Assembly: GCA_003255025.1 (NCBI GenBank)
Contig: QANY01005060.1
Location: forward strand, 1-64,000
Origin: Datisca glomerata
Lineage: Eukaryota; Streptophyta; Magnoliopsida; Cucurbitales; Datiscaceae
Direction of reading: 5' to 3'
DNA: 64,000 bases
The notes under the pieces: model-generated
The model's database searches: none
The model's input: the letters and a program-made list of their open reading frames with translations, nothing else
Told to the model about the DNA's origin: nothing
Made by a program: the position numbers and the translations under genes
Part shown: piece after piece, positions 11,220 to 22,762 of the stretch
Layout: each line of letters opens with the position of its first letter
How positions within the stretch are numbered: position 1 is the first letter of the stretch

Positions 11220-12610
11220 ATTAGTTGAAACTTGATAACGGTTATCTGTTTTGACGTGATGTTTATCATACCTCGATTTTTTGGGAAAACCTTATTTCAA
11301 TAGCTAGTTTAATTGAGTAAGGATTTAACTTGAATTTCATTGATAAAGATATTGGTATCTTTAGAAATGACTGATTAATTACTACTGCATATTTGATAAA
11401 TAAACTGTTTTACGTAAAACCAGTAGTTCCAATAATATGTGACACTAAAGTGAATGTTGATTCGCAAAGGGATAGTAAAATATTGAAGTATGACTCAACC
11501 GATCTAACATATTTGTGACACTTACGTCTTGGGCATATAGTCTTGACGGGATTAAAAGACATGTAAATGATGGTCCTTTGCAAATTTTAAATGTTGGATC
11601 CTACCCACATGCGAATCTTATATTGAAGGTAAAATGACCAATAGACCTTTTTTCAGCAAAATGTGAAAGAGCCACTCAATTCCTTGAACTCATATGCCCA
11701 AGCAAGAGGAGGTTATGAATGCTTCATAACCTTCACTGATGACTACTCACATTTTGGTGATGTGTTTCTAATGCGTCAAAAGTCTGAAACCTTTGAAAAG
11801 TTCAAAGAGTACAAGGCCTTGGTTGAAAAGAAATTAGAAAAACAAATCAAAACACTACGATCCGATCATGGTGGAGAGTACTTGTTAGGAGAGTTCGAAT
11901 ACTTTCTTAAGGAAGAAGGTAATCTTTCTCAGCTTGCAGCACTTGGTACGCCACAACAGAATGATGTGTCAGAGAGAAGGAATCGAACTATGATGGATAT
12001 GATTAGATCCATGATGAGTTACTCATCCTTCCCAAATTTCTTCTGGGGATATGCCTTAGAAACATCGGCATATATTCTGAACCAAGTTCCATCGAAGATG
12101 GTGCCTGGCACACCATCTGAAAGATGGTATGGACGACAGTCATCTACTAACCATTTTAAAATATGGGGGTGTTCAGCACATGTTCTAAAACCAAAGACAT
12201 GCAAGTTGGCCAGTCGTTCATAATTATACATGTTCATAGGATATCTTAAAGGAACGAAAGGGTACATCTTCTACAGTATGACTGACCAGAAAACATCCAT
12301 TAGCACGAATGATCATTTTCTTAATGAATATTACATTAAAAGTATACAGCTGAGAAGGATAGTTGTGCTAGAGGAATCATTGAGTGGGAGGACACCGACT
12401 CCCCAATCAGAAATTATTTCTTATTCAATAATGGAAGAACCACGACAGGAGCCAGAGCCGATGAAGCCTCGACATAGTGGGAGGGTTGTGAGACAACCTA
12501 AGAGGTATATGTCCTATGGAGAAACTTTGACAGTTATCTCAGATAAGGGCCTTGATGAACCCGTCTCCTACTTAGAGGCCATGGTTGGTCCTGAAGCAAA
12601 CTTATGGTAA
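11220..12610 (+). pseudogene. Copia pre-integrase and integrase remnant
   Basis: After a broken gag-pre-integrase stretch (11,220-11,650), an open segment at 11,663-12,223 carries the rve integrase core: 'FTDDYS' (first Asp), 'LRSDHGGEY' (second Asp) and 'SERRNR' (Glu), the D,D,E catalytic triad. The copia C-terminal part 'KIWGCSAHV' follows. A stop at 12,221-12,223 breaks the frame, but the same reading continues at 12,230-12,610 ('FIGYLKGTKGYIFY', then the connection to RT). In a live element it would insert the cDNA into the genome. Confidence 0.9.
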
Positions 12611-13530
12611 GAAGCCATGAATGTTGAGATACATTCGATGTACTCGAACAGAGTCTGGAATCTTGTAGATCCTCCTGAAGGGGTACAACTTGTAGGATGC
12701 AAATGGATCTATAAGAAGAAACGAGGTCTGGATGGGAATGTAGAGACATTCAAATCTAAGCAAGTAGCCAAAGGCTACACCCAAAAGGAAGGAATAGACC
12801 ATAAAGATACCTTCTTCCAGGTGTCCATGCTTAAATCCATTTGAATTCTTTTATCTATTGATGTTGCCCTTGATTATGAAATCTGACAAATGTACGCCAA
12901 GACTGCTTTTCTGAATGGCAATCTTGATGAGCGCATTTATATTTCTCAACCAGATGGGTTCATGGAGAAAGACCAAGAGGGAAAAGTTTGTGAACTGCAT
13001 AAGTCCATTTATAGACTTAAGCAAGCGTCACAGTCATGGAATATTAGATTCGATGAAACTGTTAAGAACTACAATGTTGAACAATTAGTGGATAAGCCAT
13101 GTGTGTATAAGTTGATACACGAAGGAAATATGGTTTTTCTAGTCTTGTACGTAGATGATATTCTACTCATTGAGAATGATGTAGAAAAATTATCTGATGT
13201 CAAAATTTGGCTTGAAAATCAATTTGATATGAAGGATCTTGGAGAACCTGCATTTGTCTTAGGTATTCAGATCTTTCGAGATAGGAAAAATATACAATTG
13301 GCATTGTCTCAAGCATCTTATATTGATAAGGTGTTGGATCGCTTCAGTATGCAAAACTCCAAGAAAAGATTTCTTCTTTTAGACATGGAGTCAACCTCTC
13401 CAAAGAGCAGTCTCCCAAGACTCCTTAAGAAGAGGAAAAAATGGAAAGGTTCTCTATGCTTCAGTCGTAAGAAGTCTCACGTATGCGATGCTTTACTAGG
13501 CCAGACATTTTCTATGCTATGAGCGTGATG
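12611..13530 (+). pseudogene. Copia reverse transcriptase remnant
   Basis: This is an RVT_2-type domain. 'GCKWIYKKKRG' and 'SKQVAKGYTQKEGID' lie at 12,697-12,800, then a stop at 12,842. 'KTAFLNGNLDERIYISQP' follows from 12,898 and the catalytic 'YVDDILL' at about 13,148-13,168. The 'MKDLGEPAFVLGIQI' motif is close behind. The frame breaks near 13,370, where the sequence shifts phase. Dead by stops and a frameshift. Confidence 0.92.
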
Positions 13531-14040
13531 AGTTATTTCCAATCTAATCCTAGAATTGAGCATTGGAATGTCATCAACCATATCCCTAAGTATCTTAGGA
13601 GAATAATGAATTATATGCTTGTGTATTTAGGAAGTGGCTTTGAATATGTGGGAGTATACTGATTTTGATTTCCAAGCTTATAAGGATTCCAAGAGGTCCA
13701 CTTCAGAATTAATGTTCAACCTGAATGGTGGAGCAGTTGTATGGAGAAGTATCAAGCAATCTTGTATTTCTGATTCTACCATGGAAGTTGAATATGTGAC
13801 AGTTTGTGAAGCTGCAAAGGAGGCTGTTTGGCTTAGGAAGTTCTTGAAGACTCTGGAAGTTTTTTCGGAAGCTAACAAGCCCATGACACTTTATTCTGAT
13901 AATAGCGTAGTGAATTCTAAGGAACCTAGAAGCCATAAGAGATCCAAACGCATAGAACGTAAATATTACCTGATTAGAGAAAAATTATTCAGCGTAGAGA
14001 CATTATGGTTATGCATATTTCGACGGTCAACAACCTGACA
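13531..14040 (+). pseudogene. Copia RNase H remnant
   Basis: Open segment 13,634-14,038 encodes the copia RNase HI-like end. It includes 'YKDSKRSTSELMFNLNGGAV' and 'SDSTMEVEYVTVCEAAKEAV', the latter with the conserved Glu, followed by the 'LYSDNSV' Asp region. The preceding 'MSYFQSNP..HW' motif is in another frame. The element's ORF ends about 100 bp before the purine-rich tract. Confidence 0.88.
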
Positions 14041-14125
14041 GATCCATTCACAAATATTTTAAGCAGTAAATTTTTTATGGTCATCTGGAGAGCTTGGGAA
14101 TAAGAGATTGTAGATGCCTACTTTA

Positions 14126-14140
14126 GTCCAAGGGGTAGAT
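14126..14140 (+). other. Purine-rich (polypurine) tract
   Basis: AGTCCAAGGGGTAGA lies immediately before the 3' LTR (TGTTGGAATATGTCC). This is the expected place of the plus-strand primer in LTR elements. Confidence 0.7.
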
Positions 14141-15938
14141 TGTTGGAATATGTCCATAAAGTAGCGTGTAATAACTATTTATTTATATTTAGTTATTTCT
14201 CAAACATTAGTATTATTGAATTTTTATGAATAAATTGAAAGTTTTATTTTAAATTAAAATATGTTTATATATTACTCAAGTTCTGGAACTTTTATAAACG
14301 AACAAAGAGTGAAGACAAAGGCGTCTCCAGACGAACTTTTCTGAGAAAGTTCAGAATGCTACTCGCAGTCTTATGATCGACTCGACAATCAAATCTAATT
14401 ACGACTGTGAGGTTGAACCAATGAATGCCAGTCATGGGGCATGGGGGTGGAGACTCAAATGGTTAACCTAGCATGTTATGATCATGTTGAATAGACCAGT
14501 AATAAATTAGTTTAGAGACTAAAATCGTTTACCTAGCTCTAAATCTAATTGTTACACCTTAAGGGTATTTTCATAATTACCTTAATCCTGAGGTGAATAT
14601 GTAGCTTGACTTAGTTAAGTTGGAGTTACATGATTCACAGATATGAAAATCCGTGGTTGGATTGCGAAAGCAACAATATCACCTTATGTTTTATTGACGG
14701 GTGTGTGAATAAATTAACATGGCCAAGTATTCAATGAATTGAGTCATTGGTTAAGACTTGTGAATTGTATGAGACAATTCACTATTATGTTTTTCTTATT
14801 CACAGTCAATAAAGGAGTTAAGAAAATAATAACAAGAGGGGTAAAATAGTAATTTTACATTATGAGCTTGTTGCTGATATTCTTGATGGATATTATGTTA
14901 AAATATCATGTTGACCGTGAAAATAAATAGGGTTTATTTACACCAACAGTAAACGTAGCGCGCATGAATCGAGAGTTGATTCAACATCGAATCTATAGTG
15001 GAGTCGTACGATGTCATGATTAAACAGGTCATGAATTCATGGAGATAAATTCTTCGGGTATTCTTTGTTCATGTGGGTCCATCGAGTCTTAGAAAAAGCT
15101 CATGAGAACAGGAATAGAGAAACAATGTAAATTGGATCAAAATGTGTTTTGGTGCCAAGACATATTTTTTACACCTATATGTGATGAGTGATGTCACTTA
15201 ATTAGTTAAGTGTGATTATATGTATTGAAATTAGATAATTTATTATTTTATAATTATTAGATAATTAGTAAATAGATATAAATTAATTAATTTATTGATA
15301 ATAATCAATTAAAACTATAAATTAGATTGATATATTTTGATACAACTCTAACACTGTGAAGATATACTTTTAAAATATATGAGCATATTTGTAAATATCA
15401 AAAATTAGATTTTATAAATATCTAATAGCAATTTGATTGCAGATATAGAGATAGAGATAAAGATTTCATATCAGGTACAGAGAAAAAGAGTTTTCTCCCA
15501 TGCCTAGTGATTGTTGCCGATTTTGATAGTATTGAAGGGAAAATATTCATTTTTTTCCTCCAATCATTTTGAAAGGCCATACTCAAATTCCTACACAAAA
15601 ATCTCGTGAGATATATTTCTGAAATTAATAGGTGATTGTTGGTGGATGAAATTCGTAAATCGTTCTTGAAGTTCAAGTGCGTGATTCAGATCCTGAGGCT
15701 TGGAGAACGCTTGACGGAATTCTGCCAGTTTAGAACTTCTCTAATACAAGTATAGGTGAAAAATGATTTCTAACATTATCTTCTCGTTTAATATTGTATT
15801 CATATAGCACGTTGTTTGGTTTTAACTTATTTAATTTGATTAAATAAGTTAATCGAACAAAATTTTGATATTCCGCTTACGAATCATTTGTGGTTCAAAT
15901 TTATTTTTAATTAATTTTAAAACCAATCGATCCTAGCA
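14141..15938 (+). mobile_element. 3' LTR of the copia element
   Basis: It starts TGTTGGAATATGTCC and ends GATCCTAGCA, so it has TG...CA ends, and is 1,798 bp long. The last 568 bp are shared with the truncated 5' LTR. The end of the pol region and a purine-rich tract lie directly before it. Confidence 0.9.
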
Positions 15939-16349
15939 TGAGGTTATGTCACTCCTTCAGTATTCTTCCACAACACTCGAAAATGTAAAAATTGACTTAG
16001 AAGAAATTGTAGAGCGACAAATGGAGATATACTTACAATTGGTAGCCATTGAACTGAGAGAGAAAGATAAGAAGATTGTTCAAATGGAAGCTGAGATTGC
16101 TACATGAATAAGGCAGCGACGTTATCTGATAAGGGAAGTTGCTCAAATGTTATTAAGGATGAGAAGGTTCTAAATTGAGTAGTCCAACTTGATTTCGACA
16201 AGGAGTCCGTAAAGAAGGTAATCAATCATATCTATGTCGACATGTTCTTTCATACAAACTAGCTAGGACAACTTCTAAGTAACTTGCTTTCATAATAATA
16301 AGAGATACTTGTATAATGCTTCTAATTTGTCTTCATATTAAGGAAAAAA

Positions 16350-16899
16350 TGTAATGTTGTTCGTAATGACTCGTAGTGATTTTGTTGCATATGGTACACA
16401 AATTGACTTTGATGTGGTTGAGCTTATGATGCATAACGTCCCATTAGGATGAGACAATGCACGACTATCAATTGATATTGTTGTTGATTTGACTACCCCA
16501 TTACCCGTACCAGTACGTCATCTAGCGGACTCGCCTTCATGGAAGCTAGTTGACAACATGCGGCCAGAATTTGCTAAAGAAACAAGAAATCTTCGTCTAG
16601 GCATTGCAGCAAATGGAATAAATTCACATAGTTCCCTTAGTAGTAAACATAGCATTTGGCTTGTTATGTTAGTGGTGTACTATTTCCCTCCATGGTTATA
16701 TATGAAGAGAAAATTTATGATGTGAACACTTTTTGATATCAGGTCCAAAGCAACCGGGAAACGACATTGATGTGTATTTAGCACCATTAGTTGATGATCT
16801 AAAATTACTATGGAAAACATGAGTTAATGTTTATGATGCATATCTTCAAGAGAGTTTTACACTAAAATTTGTTCTCTTATGGACAATTAATGATTTTCC
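16350..16899 (+). pseudogene. CACTA TNP2-like transposase, N-terminal part
   Basis: Open segment 16,489-16,725 reads 'HLADSPSWKLVDNM', 'NLRLGIAANGINSHSSLSS' and 'YFPPWLYMKRKFMM', all typical of the plant transposase family (Transposase_21). After a one-frame slip near 16,728 it goes on with 'SGPKQPGNDIDVYLAPLVDD' and, past an in-frame stop, 'FVLLWTINDF', where the solo LTR interrupts it. This protein catalyses excision and insertion of CACTA elements. The upstream piece 16,350-16,480 is in frame but unassigned. Inactive because of the shift, the stop and the insertion. Confidence 0.9.
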
Positions 16900-19111
16900 T
16901 GATGGGGGTTATACCCTCAAAGCATGTGTATTGACATTTTGATATGAAGTTTAATTAAGATTACATTTTTCTTATAATTATTCTTTTAAATTATTGTTGA
17001 ATAACTTATATAAATATATGAAAATTTCATATTCATTAATGAGACTATGATCTTGTATTAGTACGAGAAGATTAAGATCATAAATAATGAATAAAATTGT
17101 CAGCAATAAATTAAAGTATGAAATCTTTAATGAATGGTTGCTAGTATAGTTCACTAAGTATTATGAATGCGTGTGATCTAGATCCGGATCATTGATGTGT
17201 ATAGGCATCTTAGTGAAGATACTTTATATAATGAGATTACTTTGTATAATGAGATTATATATGACTGGATCGGTGTAAATTAATATCTTTATCAACGTGT
17301 CGTTTATCATAAAAATTTAATACACATCAATTCGATGATCATATGTAGATCAGTCTGAATCATGCGTAGTCATGAACTCCTATGCATGTCTACTAGATCT
17401 TTTGATTCATTCGTTAAGGTTTGTTTGGAAAATAGGCTAGTGACTTTTGTTTTGGAGATTCAGTGATATGGATGGCTGGGAACATGATCTTATAAGATTT
17501 GAAATACAAGCTCTCCTAACGAATGTATATTGATTCTCTTAAGTGATAATTCTAGAACTAAATGGTTATTGAGCTCAAATTTATAATAAGATTATAAATT
17601 AGTCATTTACTAGTAGATTAATGGTACTTAAAGATTAAGAGGTAATTAGAAGGGTAAAATAGTAATTTAGATCAGTTCTAATTTAAGAACCAATAGTTGG
17701 AGGATAAAACTAGGTAAAATGATTATATCAGTGGACTACATAGAATACTCTGTAAATATAATATGTAATCTCTAAGAATGCAATTCTATATTTATAGTGG
17801 AGTAATAATGAAATTAATAAATAAGATTATATAATTAAAGAGTTTAATTAATAATCTGATTTATTGAAATTTAGGATTATAGGTTCGTGGTCCCCATGTC
17901 ACCTCTGTACTAAGCAATCTAGGGTATGAATATTTTAGGAGATGAGAAAGGCACTTACTTGCAAATGAATTTTTATTCTGTGGCAAGTACATAATTATGA
18001 GATAATTATGTGTGATTAATTAATTAATTGAATTATATATATATTTAGTTTTCAGAATTAATATATATATAAATAATTATCAATTTTTTAATAATCGATA
18101 AGTGAGACAAAAATATATAATTTATGAAACTAGATAATTAAATTATCATTAGATAATAATTTTGATAAACTAAATCTGTTATTTATGAAATAACAGATAA
18201 TTTAGTTGATAGGGATAATCAGATATGTTAATTTTGAATTAAAAAATATCTAGATATTTAATTTGATTAAAATAAATATTTAATATACAATAATTGTCAC
18301 GTGTCAATCACTAAAGTGACACATGGCACTGCAGTGGTGCCCTGAGGCACTGTGCTGCCTCACGGCACACTGCAGTATCATGTAGCACTACAGTTTTGCA
18401 CAATAGCAGTGAGTCGCACTGCTATATGCAATTTTATAATTAAATATTATTTTAATAGTCTTAAAATATCTTATATGCTATTATCAAGAAATATATATAG
18501 ATATTATTCTGATGACCTAAGATAATGAAACAGTTTAGTTAGTTCAATCAATCAGAAAGATCAGATAATCATTTCATCAATCAAGAGTTGAGAGAAGAAC
18601 ACAATTCTCAAAGAGTGTTTTTTCTACGATTAAGAGTTAATTAAATCTCTAAAAGAATCATCCTCACATTCTTTTAGAGAATTGACTCACAAAAGTCATT
18701 CTTAGTAAAATCTTTAGATCTCATGTGTTGAGTACATCTAGAGATAAAAAATGTCTTCGTTATATTCTACGTGCCCATACACGTCCTAGTGCGTTGAGGA
18801 TTCACTTAGAAGATCTTGGCGTAGATCTCGAAGTCTGCTGATCGTTGGAACGATTTTGCGAGAACGGAGAATCGATCGGTTTCGCAAAGACGTTTGATTT
18901 AGACAACAAGAGTTATATGATTCCTAACATTGTATATTGTTAGTTTAATTTATAAATATATAATAAATCCTAACGGATTGAAAAAAGTTTTCAATAAAAA
19001 AATTATTATCATAGTGTTGCGCGATTTGTTTTATTAAAAAATTTGATTTTTATTAAAAATTTAATTTTTAAAATGACCACACACCACACTCTTCCGCCGC
19101 GACGACCAACA
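16900..19111 (+). mobile_element. Solo LTR of a copia-type element, inserted in the transposase gene
   Basis: It starts TGATGGGGGTTATACCCTC and ends CCAACA, 2,212 bp, and is related to the LTR at 1,279-4,365 in the opposite orientation. The flanks are TTTCC (16,895-16,899) and ATTCC (19,112-19,116), a five-base target-site copy with one mismatch. No primer-binding site or internal region accompanies it; the transposase reading resumes directly on the right. This fits LTR-LTR recombination that removed the body of the element. Confidence 0.9.
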
Positions 19112-20380
19112 ATTCCCACATATGGAAATCAATGTGGTTATACTGTTAAAGGGTATCATGCATGTCCCATATGTGGGAAAGAAACTTACTTAATAAGGCT
19201 GCAGCATGGCAAACACAATGCCTATACATGACATAGGAGATTTCTACAATGCTCTCACCTTTTCAGAAAACTAAAGAAGGCATTTGATGGTAATCAAGAG
19301 TTTGGTAAAGCTCCTATTTCATTGACCATAGAGGAAATATTAAAAGAAGTTGATTGTCTTCAATTCACATTGGGGAAGAGGAAAGTCAAATCAAAAGAAA
19401 AGGACTGGTGTAACAAATCATATTGGAAAAAGAAATCCATATTTTTTGCACTTGAATATTGGAAACATCTTCATGTTAGGAATTGCTTGGATGTTATGTA
19501 TATCGAAAAGAATGTTTGTATGAATATAATTGGAACATTGCTTGATGTTCCAGGGAAGACAAGAGATGGATTGTTATCACGCTTGGACCTTGTGGAGATG
19601 GGCATCAGACTTGAATTAGCCCCAACATATTATAAAAACGTGCATTTCTGCCTCCAGCATGCTACACTCTATCTAGATCCGAGAAGAAAGAAATTTTGAA
19701 AGCTTTAGCAAACATCAAAGTTCATTCAGGGTATTCTTCAGATGTAAGAAAATTGGAGTGTATGGAAGGTTTGACACTAAATGATCTGAAGTCGCATGAT
19801 TGTCACATATTAATGCAACAATTACTTCTTATCGTTATATGAAGGGTCTTGCCTAAGCATGTAAGATTTGCTATCATTAGATTGTGTTTCTTCTTCATTA
19901 CTTTATGTGACAAGATTTTTTATGTTCCACCTTTAGAAGATCTACAAAATGAAATTATGCTGACTTTATGCATGCTAGAAAAATGCTTCCCACCATCTTT
20001 TTTTCACCATAATAGTTCACCTCACAGTGTATCTAATAAGAGAAGTACGCCTTTGTGGACCATTATACTTGGGATGGATGTACCCATTTGAACGATTTAT
20101 GAAAGTGTTGAAGGTTTATGTCTGAAATCGTAATCGTCAAGAAGGTTACATCAGTGAGTGCTATATTGCAGAAGAAGCTGTTGAATTTTGCACACATTTC
20201 TTACCAGGATTGTGTCCAATAGGAATTCTCACCCATTCATTTAATAGGTAGACCGTTATCTAGTTGTCATGTTGCAAGTATTGATCTTGATGCATGGAAA
20301 CAAGCTCATCGTTATGTGCTACAAAATGCTAATAAGATTGAACCATATATCGAGTAACTATTAATCCTAGTGCTTTTCAT
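19112..20380 (+). pseudogene. CACTA TNP2-like transposase, middle part
   Basis: The transposase continues right after the solo LTR: 'YGNQCGYTVKGYHACPICG' (Cys-x2-Cys), then in 19,322-19,699 'WKKKSIFFALEYWKHLHVRN', 'DVMYIEKNVCMNIIGTLLD' and 'RLDLVEMGIRLELAP'. In 19,700-20,100 follow 'LKSHDCHILMQQLL', 'LPKHVRFAIIRLCFFF' and 'LEKCFPPSFF' (DUF4218-type region). Stops at about 19,229, 19,697, 19,841 and 20,089, plus frame slips, make it a pseudogene. Family members keep this motif order over about 1,000 residues. Confidence 0.92.
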
Positions 20381-20639
20381 CACTAAAGTGCTACCTTTCT
20401 CCTCAAATATTAGTTATTATTAAATTGTATTAATTATGTAATTTTCCTTGCAAACAACATATGGAATTTTTTAAGGAACATCATCCCATAAAATCAAAGA
20501 GACAAAAAGTGGATACAAGACGAGCATAATCATACATTTATATATTGGTTTCATGATCAAGTAAGTTATAATTACATGTTTGTGGAATTTTTTTTATTAA
20601 TTTTTGAAGTACAAAGGTCTTACTTGGTTTATGCCTATA

Positions 20640-21293
20640 TGCCTAGTTTTCAAGAGAGATTGAAACCTCTAGTAAAGAGGTTTCAGAGACAATAATGTAG
20701 CTAGCTCACGGGCCAAGTATGGAAGTGATAAAGTATCACAGTTATGCCATTAATCATGGTCGCTATAATACTAAAACCCGAGATGATGATTGTTGCGTTC
20801 AAAACAGTGGTGTTAGTATAGTAACAGAGACAATGCATATCGCAAGTGCAAAGGATAAAAATCCCATCATTGTTGATATGTCATTTTATGGAGTTATTCA
20901 AAGGATATGGGAACTTGATTATTACATTTTCAAGCTTCCAATGTTCAATGTGATTGGGTTGAGAACCATAACGGTATCAAAGTTGATGAACTGGATTCAC
21001 ATTGGTAGACCTCTAAAAATTGGCACAAATCCGATTCTTTCATTTTGGCCTCATATCGAAACAAGTATTTTACATTGAAGTTCCACTTGATTCAAGGTGG
21101 TCTGTTGTCCTACCATCTCCTCAAAAAGACCATTACGATAATATAAATGATGATGATGATCTTGGTGATATTATCAGAGAATGTATATCGCATACAAGAG
21201 TAATGCCCTCAACTGAGTCATTTGATATAAAAAGTGATACTGAGACGGATTATATTAGTAGTTATCAAGATGGTACATGGCTTGATATGTGAA
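20640..21293 (+). pseudogene. CACTA transposase C-terminal region (DUF4216-like)
   Basis: Open segment 20,719-21,078 reads 'YHSYAINHGRYNTKTRDDD', 'QNSGVSIVTETMHIASAKDK' and 'FYGVIQRIWELDY', characteristic of the DUF4216 domain that ends many plant CACTA transposases. It continues in another frame at 21,050-21,293 ('QVFYIEVPLDSRWSVVLPSP', then an acidic tail) to a TGA at 21,290. About 250 bp between the DUF4218-type part and this one are unassigned and AT-rich. The frame change near 21,050 confirms decay. Confidence 0.9.
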
Positions 21294-21350
21294 CCGAATT
21301 GACAGGTACATGTTACTCATGTGTGCTTTTTATAAGATGTGTGTTTTTAT

Positions 21351-21886
21351 AGAGGTGTGCAAAATTTTTACAAACTGACCGAACCGAATCGAATCGATTT
21401 GGTCAATTTTTTTTCTATGGTAATTGTAATCTGTTCGGTTAATTTAAGTAACTAAACTTTTGATTTGATTATATTTGGTAATAAACGTGTAATCGGTTCA
21501 AACCGATTACAACCATTTGTTAATATACATATATAAATTAGACATAAATTATTAAAAACTTAATAAATTAGACACAAATTAGACATATATTATTAAAAAT
21601 TAGACATAATTATTAATTTGGCATATATATATATATATATATATATTAATTTTGTTGAGTGTTGATATTTTCAATTTAATTATTTTTGCTATTTTTTTAA
21701 AAATTTTATAATTGTAGCTGAACCGGTTACAAGTAATCGAACCGAACCAATTACTTCAGTTTCATTCGGTTCGATTCTTTTAGTTACACTGATTCAGTTT
21801 GGTTTGATATTTTAGATAACCGGTAAATTAGGTTTGATTACAAAAATGTCTTACTAATCTACTGAACCGAACCGTGCACACCCTTA
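21351..21886. mobile_element. hAT-like MITE with GGTGTGCA ends
   Basis: The ends are inverted: 'AGAGGTGTGCAAAATTTT' at 21,351 and, read from the other side, 'TAAGGGTGTGCACGGTTCGG' ending at 21,886. Flanks GTTTTTAT (21,343-21,350) and GTTTTTGA (21,887-21,894) match at six of eight positions, fitting the eight-base target-site copies of hAT elements. Subterminal 'ACCGAACCGAA' repeats and a 24-bp (AT)12 run at 21,623-21,646 lie inside. It is non-coding, so it would depend on a transposase in trans. Confidence 0.75.
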
Positions 21887-22551
21887 GTTTTTGAGTTTTC
21901 TATTAGTTCAAGAGTGTAAGCTTAATTGGTCAAGTCATGAATGTTGATTTAACATTAGGTTTTCTCATGGTGCTTTTAACATACATTTAGTTTCTCCTAA
22001 CTGTAGTAATGTTTTGTATTCTCACTTTGTAGACATTTTCTGAAGTTGTTTGAAGTTGGACCTTGAAACAGTTCATGATTGAATGGTGTGTTACATTTCT
22101 CTAGCCTTTTATTCCCTGTGATGTAAATATGTTACAGTAATGATGAGTAGTTTTAGTTGCAGCTCTTGATGTTCTTTTTTCCATGTAATTGTAGTCTTGT
22201 TTGATTTATGAATTTCATCTTAATGCAGGGTTTTGGTCTAATTTGATTTATGAAAGTGATTTGTGACTTTTTTAATAAAGGAAGATATAGAGATTGTGAA
22301 CATTTTTAGATGGACATTTATTAATGACAAGCATAATGTATGGTTGAAGTGATTGACTATGCTTGAGCAAAGGTGTAAGCTTAATTGCTAAGGGAACTAC
22401 CTAGTACCGATGTTATTATCGGTATCAAAACTATTTAGATTTATGAATTTTGTTATTGGCAGGGCTCTTAGAATCGATAATATTGTCAACATGCTTCGAC
22501 ATCATATTGAAATAAAATCTTTTATTTTTTCCCTTTTCTTCAAATTTAGAT

Positions 22552-22738
22552 GATGGGGATTCCCCGTCATATAATAACATTTTATGGAACCCTTTGTTGA
22601 CGGGGATTCCCTGTCGACTTATTGCATTTGCGGCACCCTTTGTTGAGGGGATTCCCCTCAGATTTTAGATGTCAGTTGGGTAGATGACAATGGGTTACCC
22701 GTCAATATAGAGGTGCATATTGACAGGTTTCACCGTCA
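22552..22738. repeat. Five subterminal palindromes of the CACTA element
   Basis: Near-perfect palindromes occur at 22,552-22,568 (GATGGGGATTCCCCGTC), 22,599-22,615, 22,644-22,660 (TGAGGGGATTCCCCTCA), 22,685-22,704 and 22,721-22,738, spaced 36-47 bp. Two are preceded by 'CACCCTTTGTTGA'-like sequence. CACTA elements carry arrays of subterminal motifs bound by their own protein (TNPA in En/Spm). That these motifs do so is inference from position. Confidence 0.8.
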
Positions 22739-22751
22739 TCGATCAGCCCAT

Positions 22752-22762
22752 TTGTTGTAGTG
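22752..22762 (+). mobile_element. Right terminus of the CACTA element
   Basis: TTGTTGTAGTG is the reverse complement of CACTACAACAA, the canonical CACTA end. The next bases (CCA, 22,763-22,765) would be the three-base target-site copy, and the sequence beyond is helicase-coding on the other strand. The matching left end was not found in the window. Confidence 0.75.

Larger units (their letters stand above)
8146..15938 (+). mobile_element. Degenerate Ty1/copia LTR retrotransposon, nearly full length
   Basis: The order is: truncated 5' LTR (8,146-8,725), primer-binding site (8,727-8,739), long leader, gag, protease region, integrase, reverse transcriptase, RNase H, purine-rich tract and complete 3' LTR (14,141-15,938). 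Integrase precedes reverse transcriptase, which defines the copia superfamily. Stops and frameshifts interrupt every coding module, so it is inactive. The 5' LTR keeps only its last ~580 bp, so no target-site pair can be tested; TGAGG follows the 3' LTR. Both flanks are other mobile DNA. Confidence 0.92.
15939..22762 (+). mobile_element. CACTA (En/Spm-like) DNA transposon, right part with terminus
   Basis: A TNP2-type transposase gene (pseudogene) is followed by subterminal palindromes (22,552-22,738) and the right terminus TTGTTGTAGTG ending at 22,762, the reverse complement of a CACTACAACAA end. The flank switches at once to a Helitron helicase sequence on the opposite strand. The left boundary is unknown: 15,939 is only the edge of the copia 3' LTR, which may itself have landed inside the CACTA element. 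A solo LTR and a MITE sit inside. 15,959-16,110 encodes a short charged, coiled-coil-like stretch ('VAIELREKDKKIVQMEAEI') that I could not assign. Confidence 0.8.
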
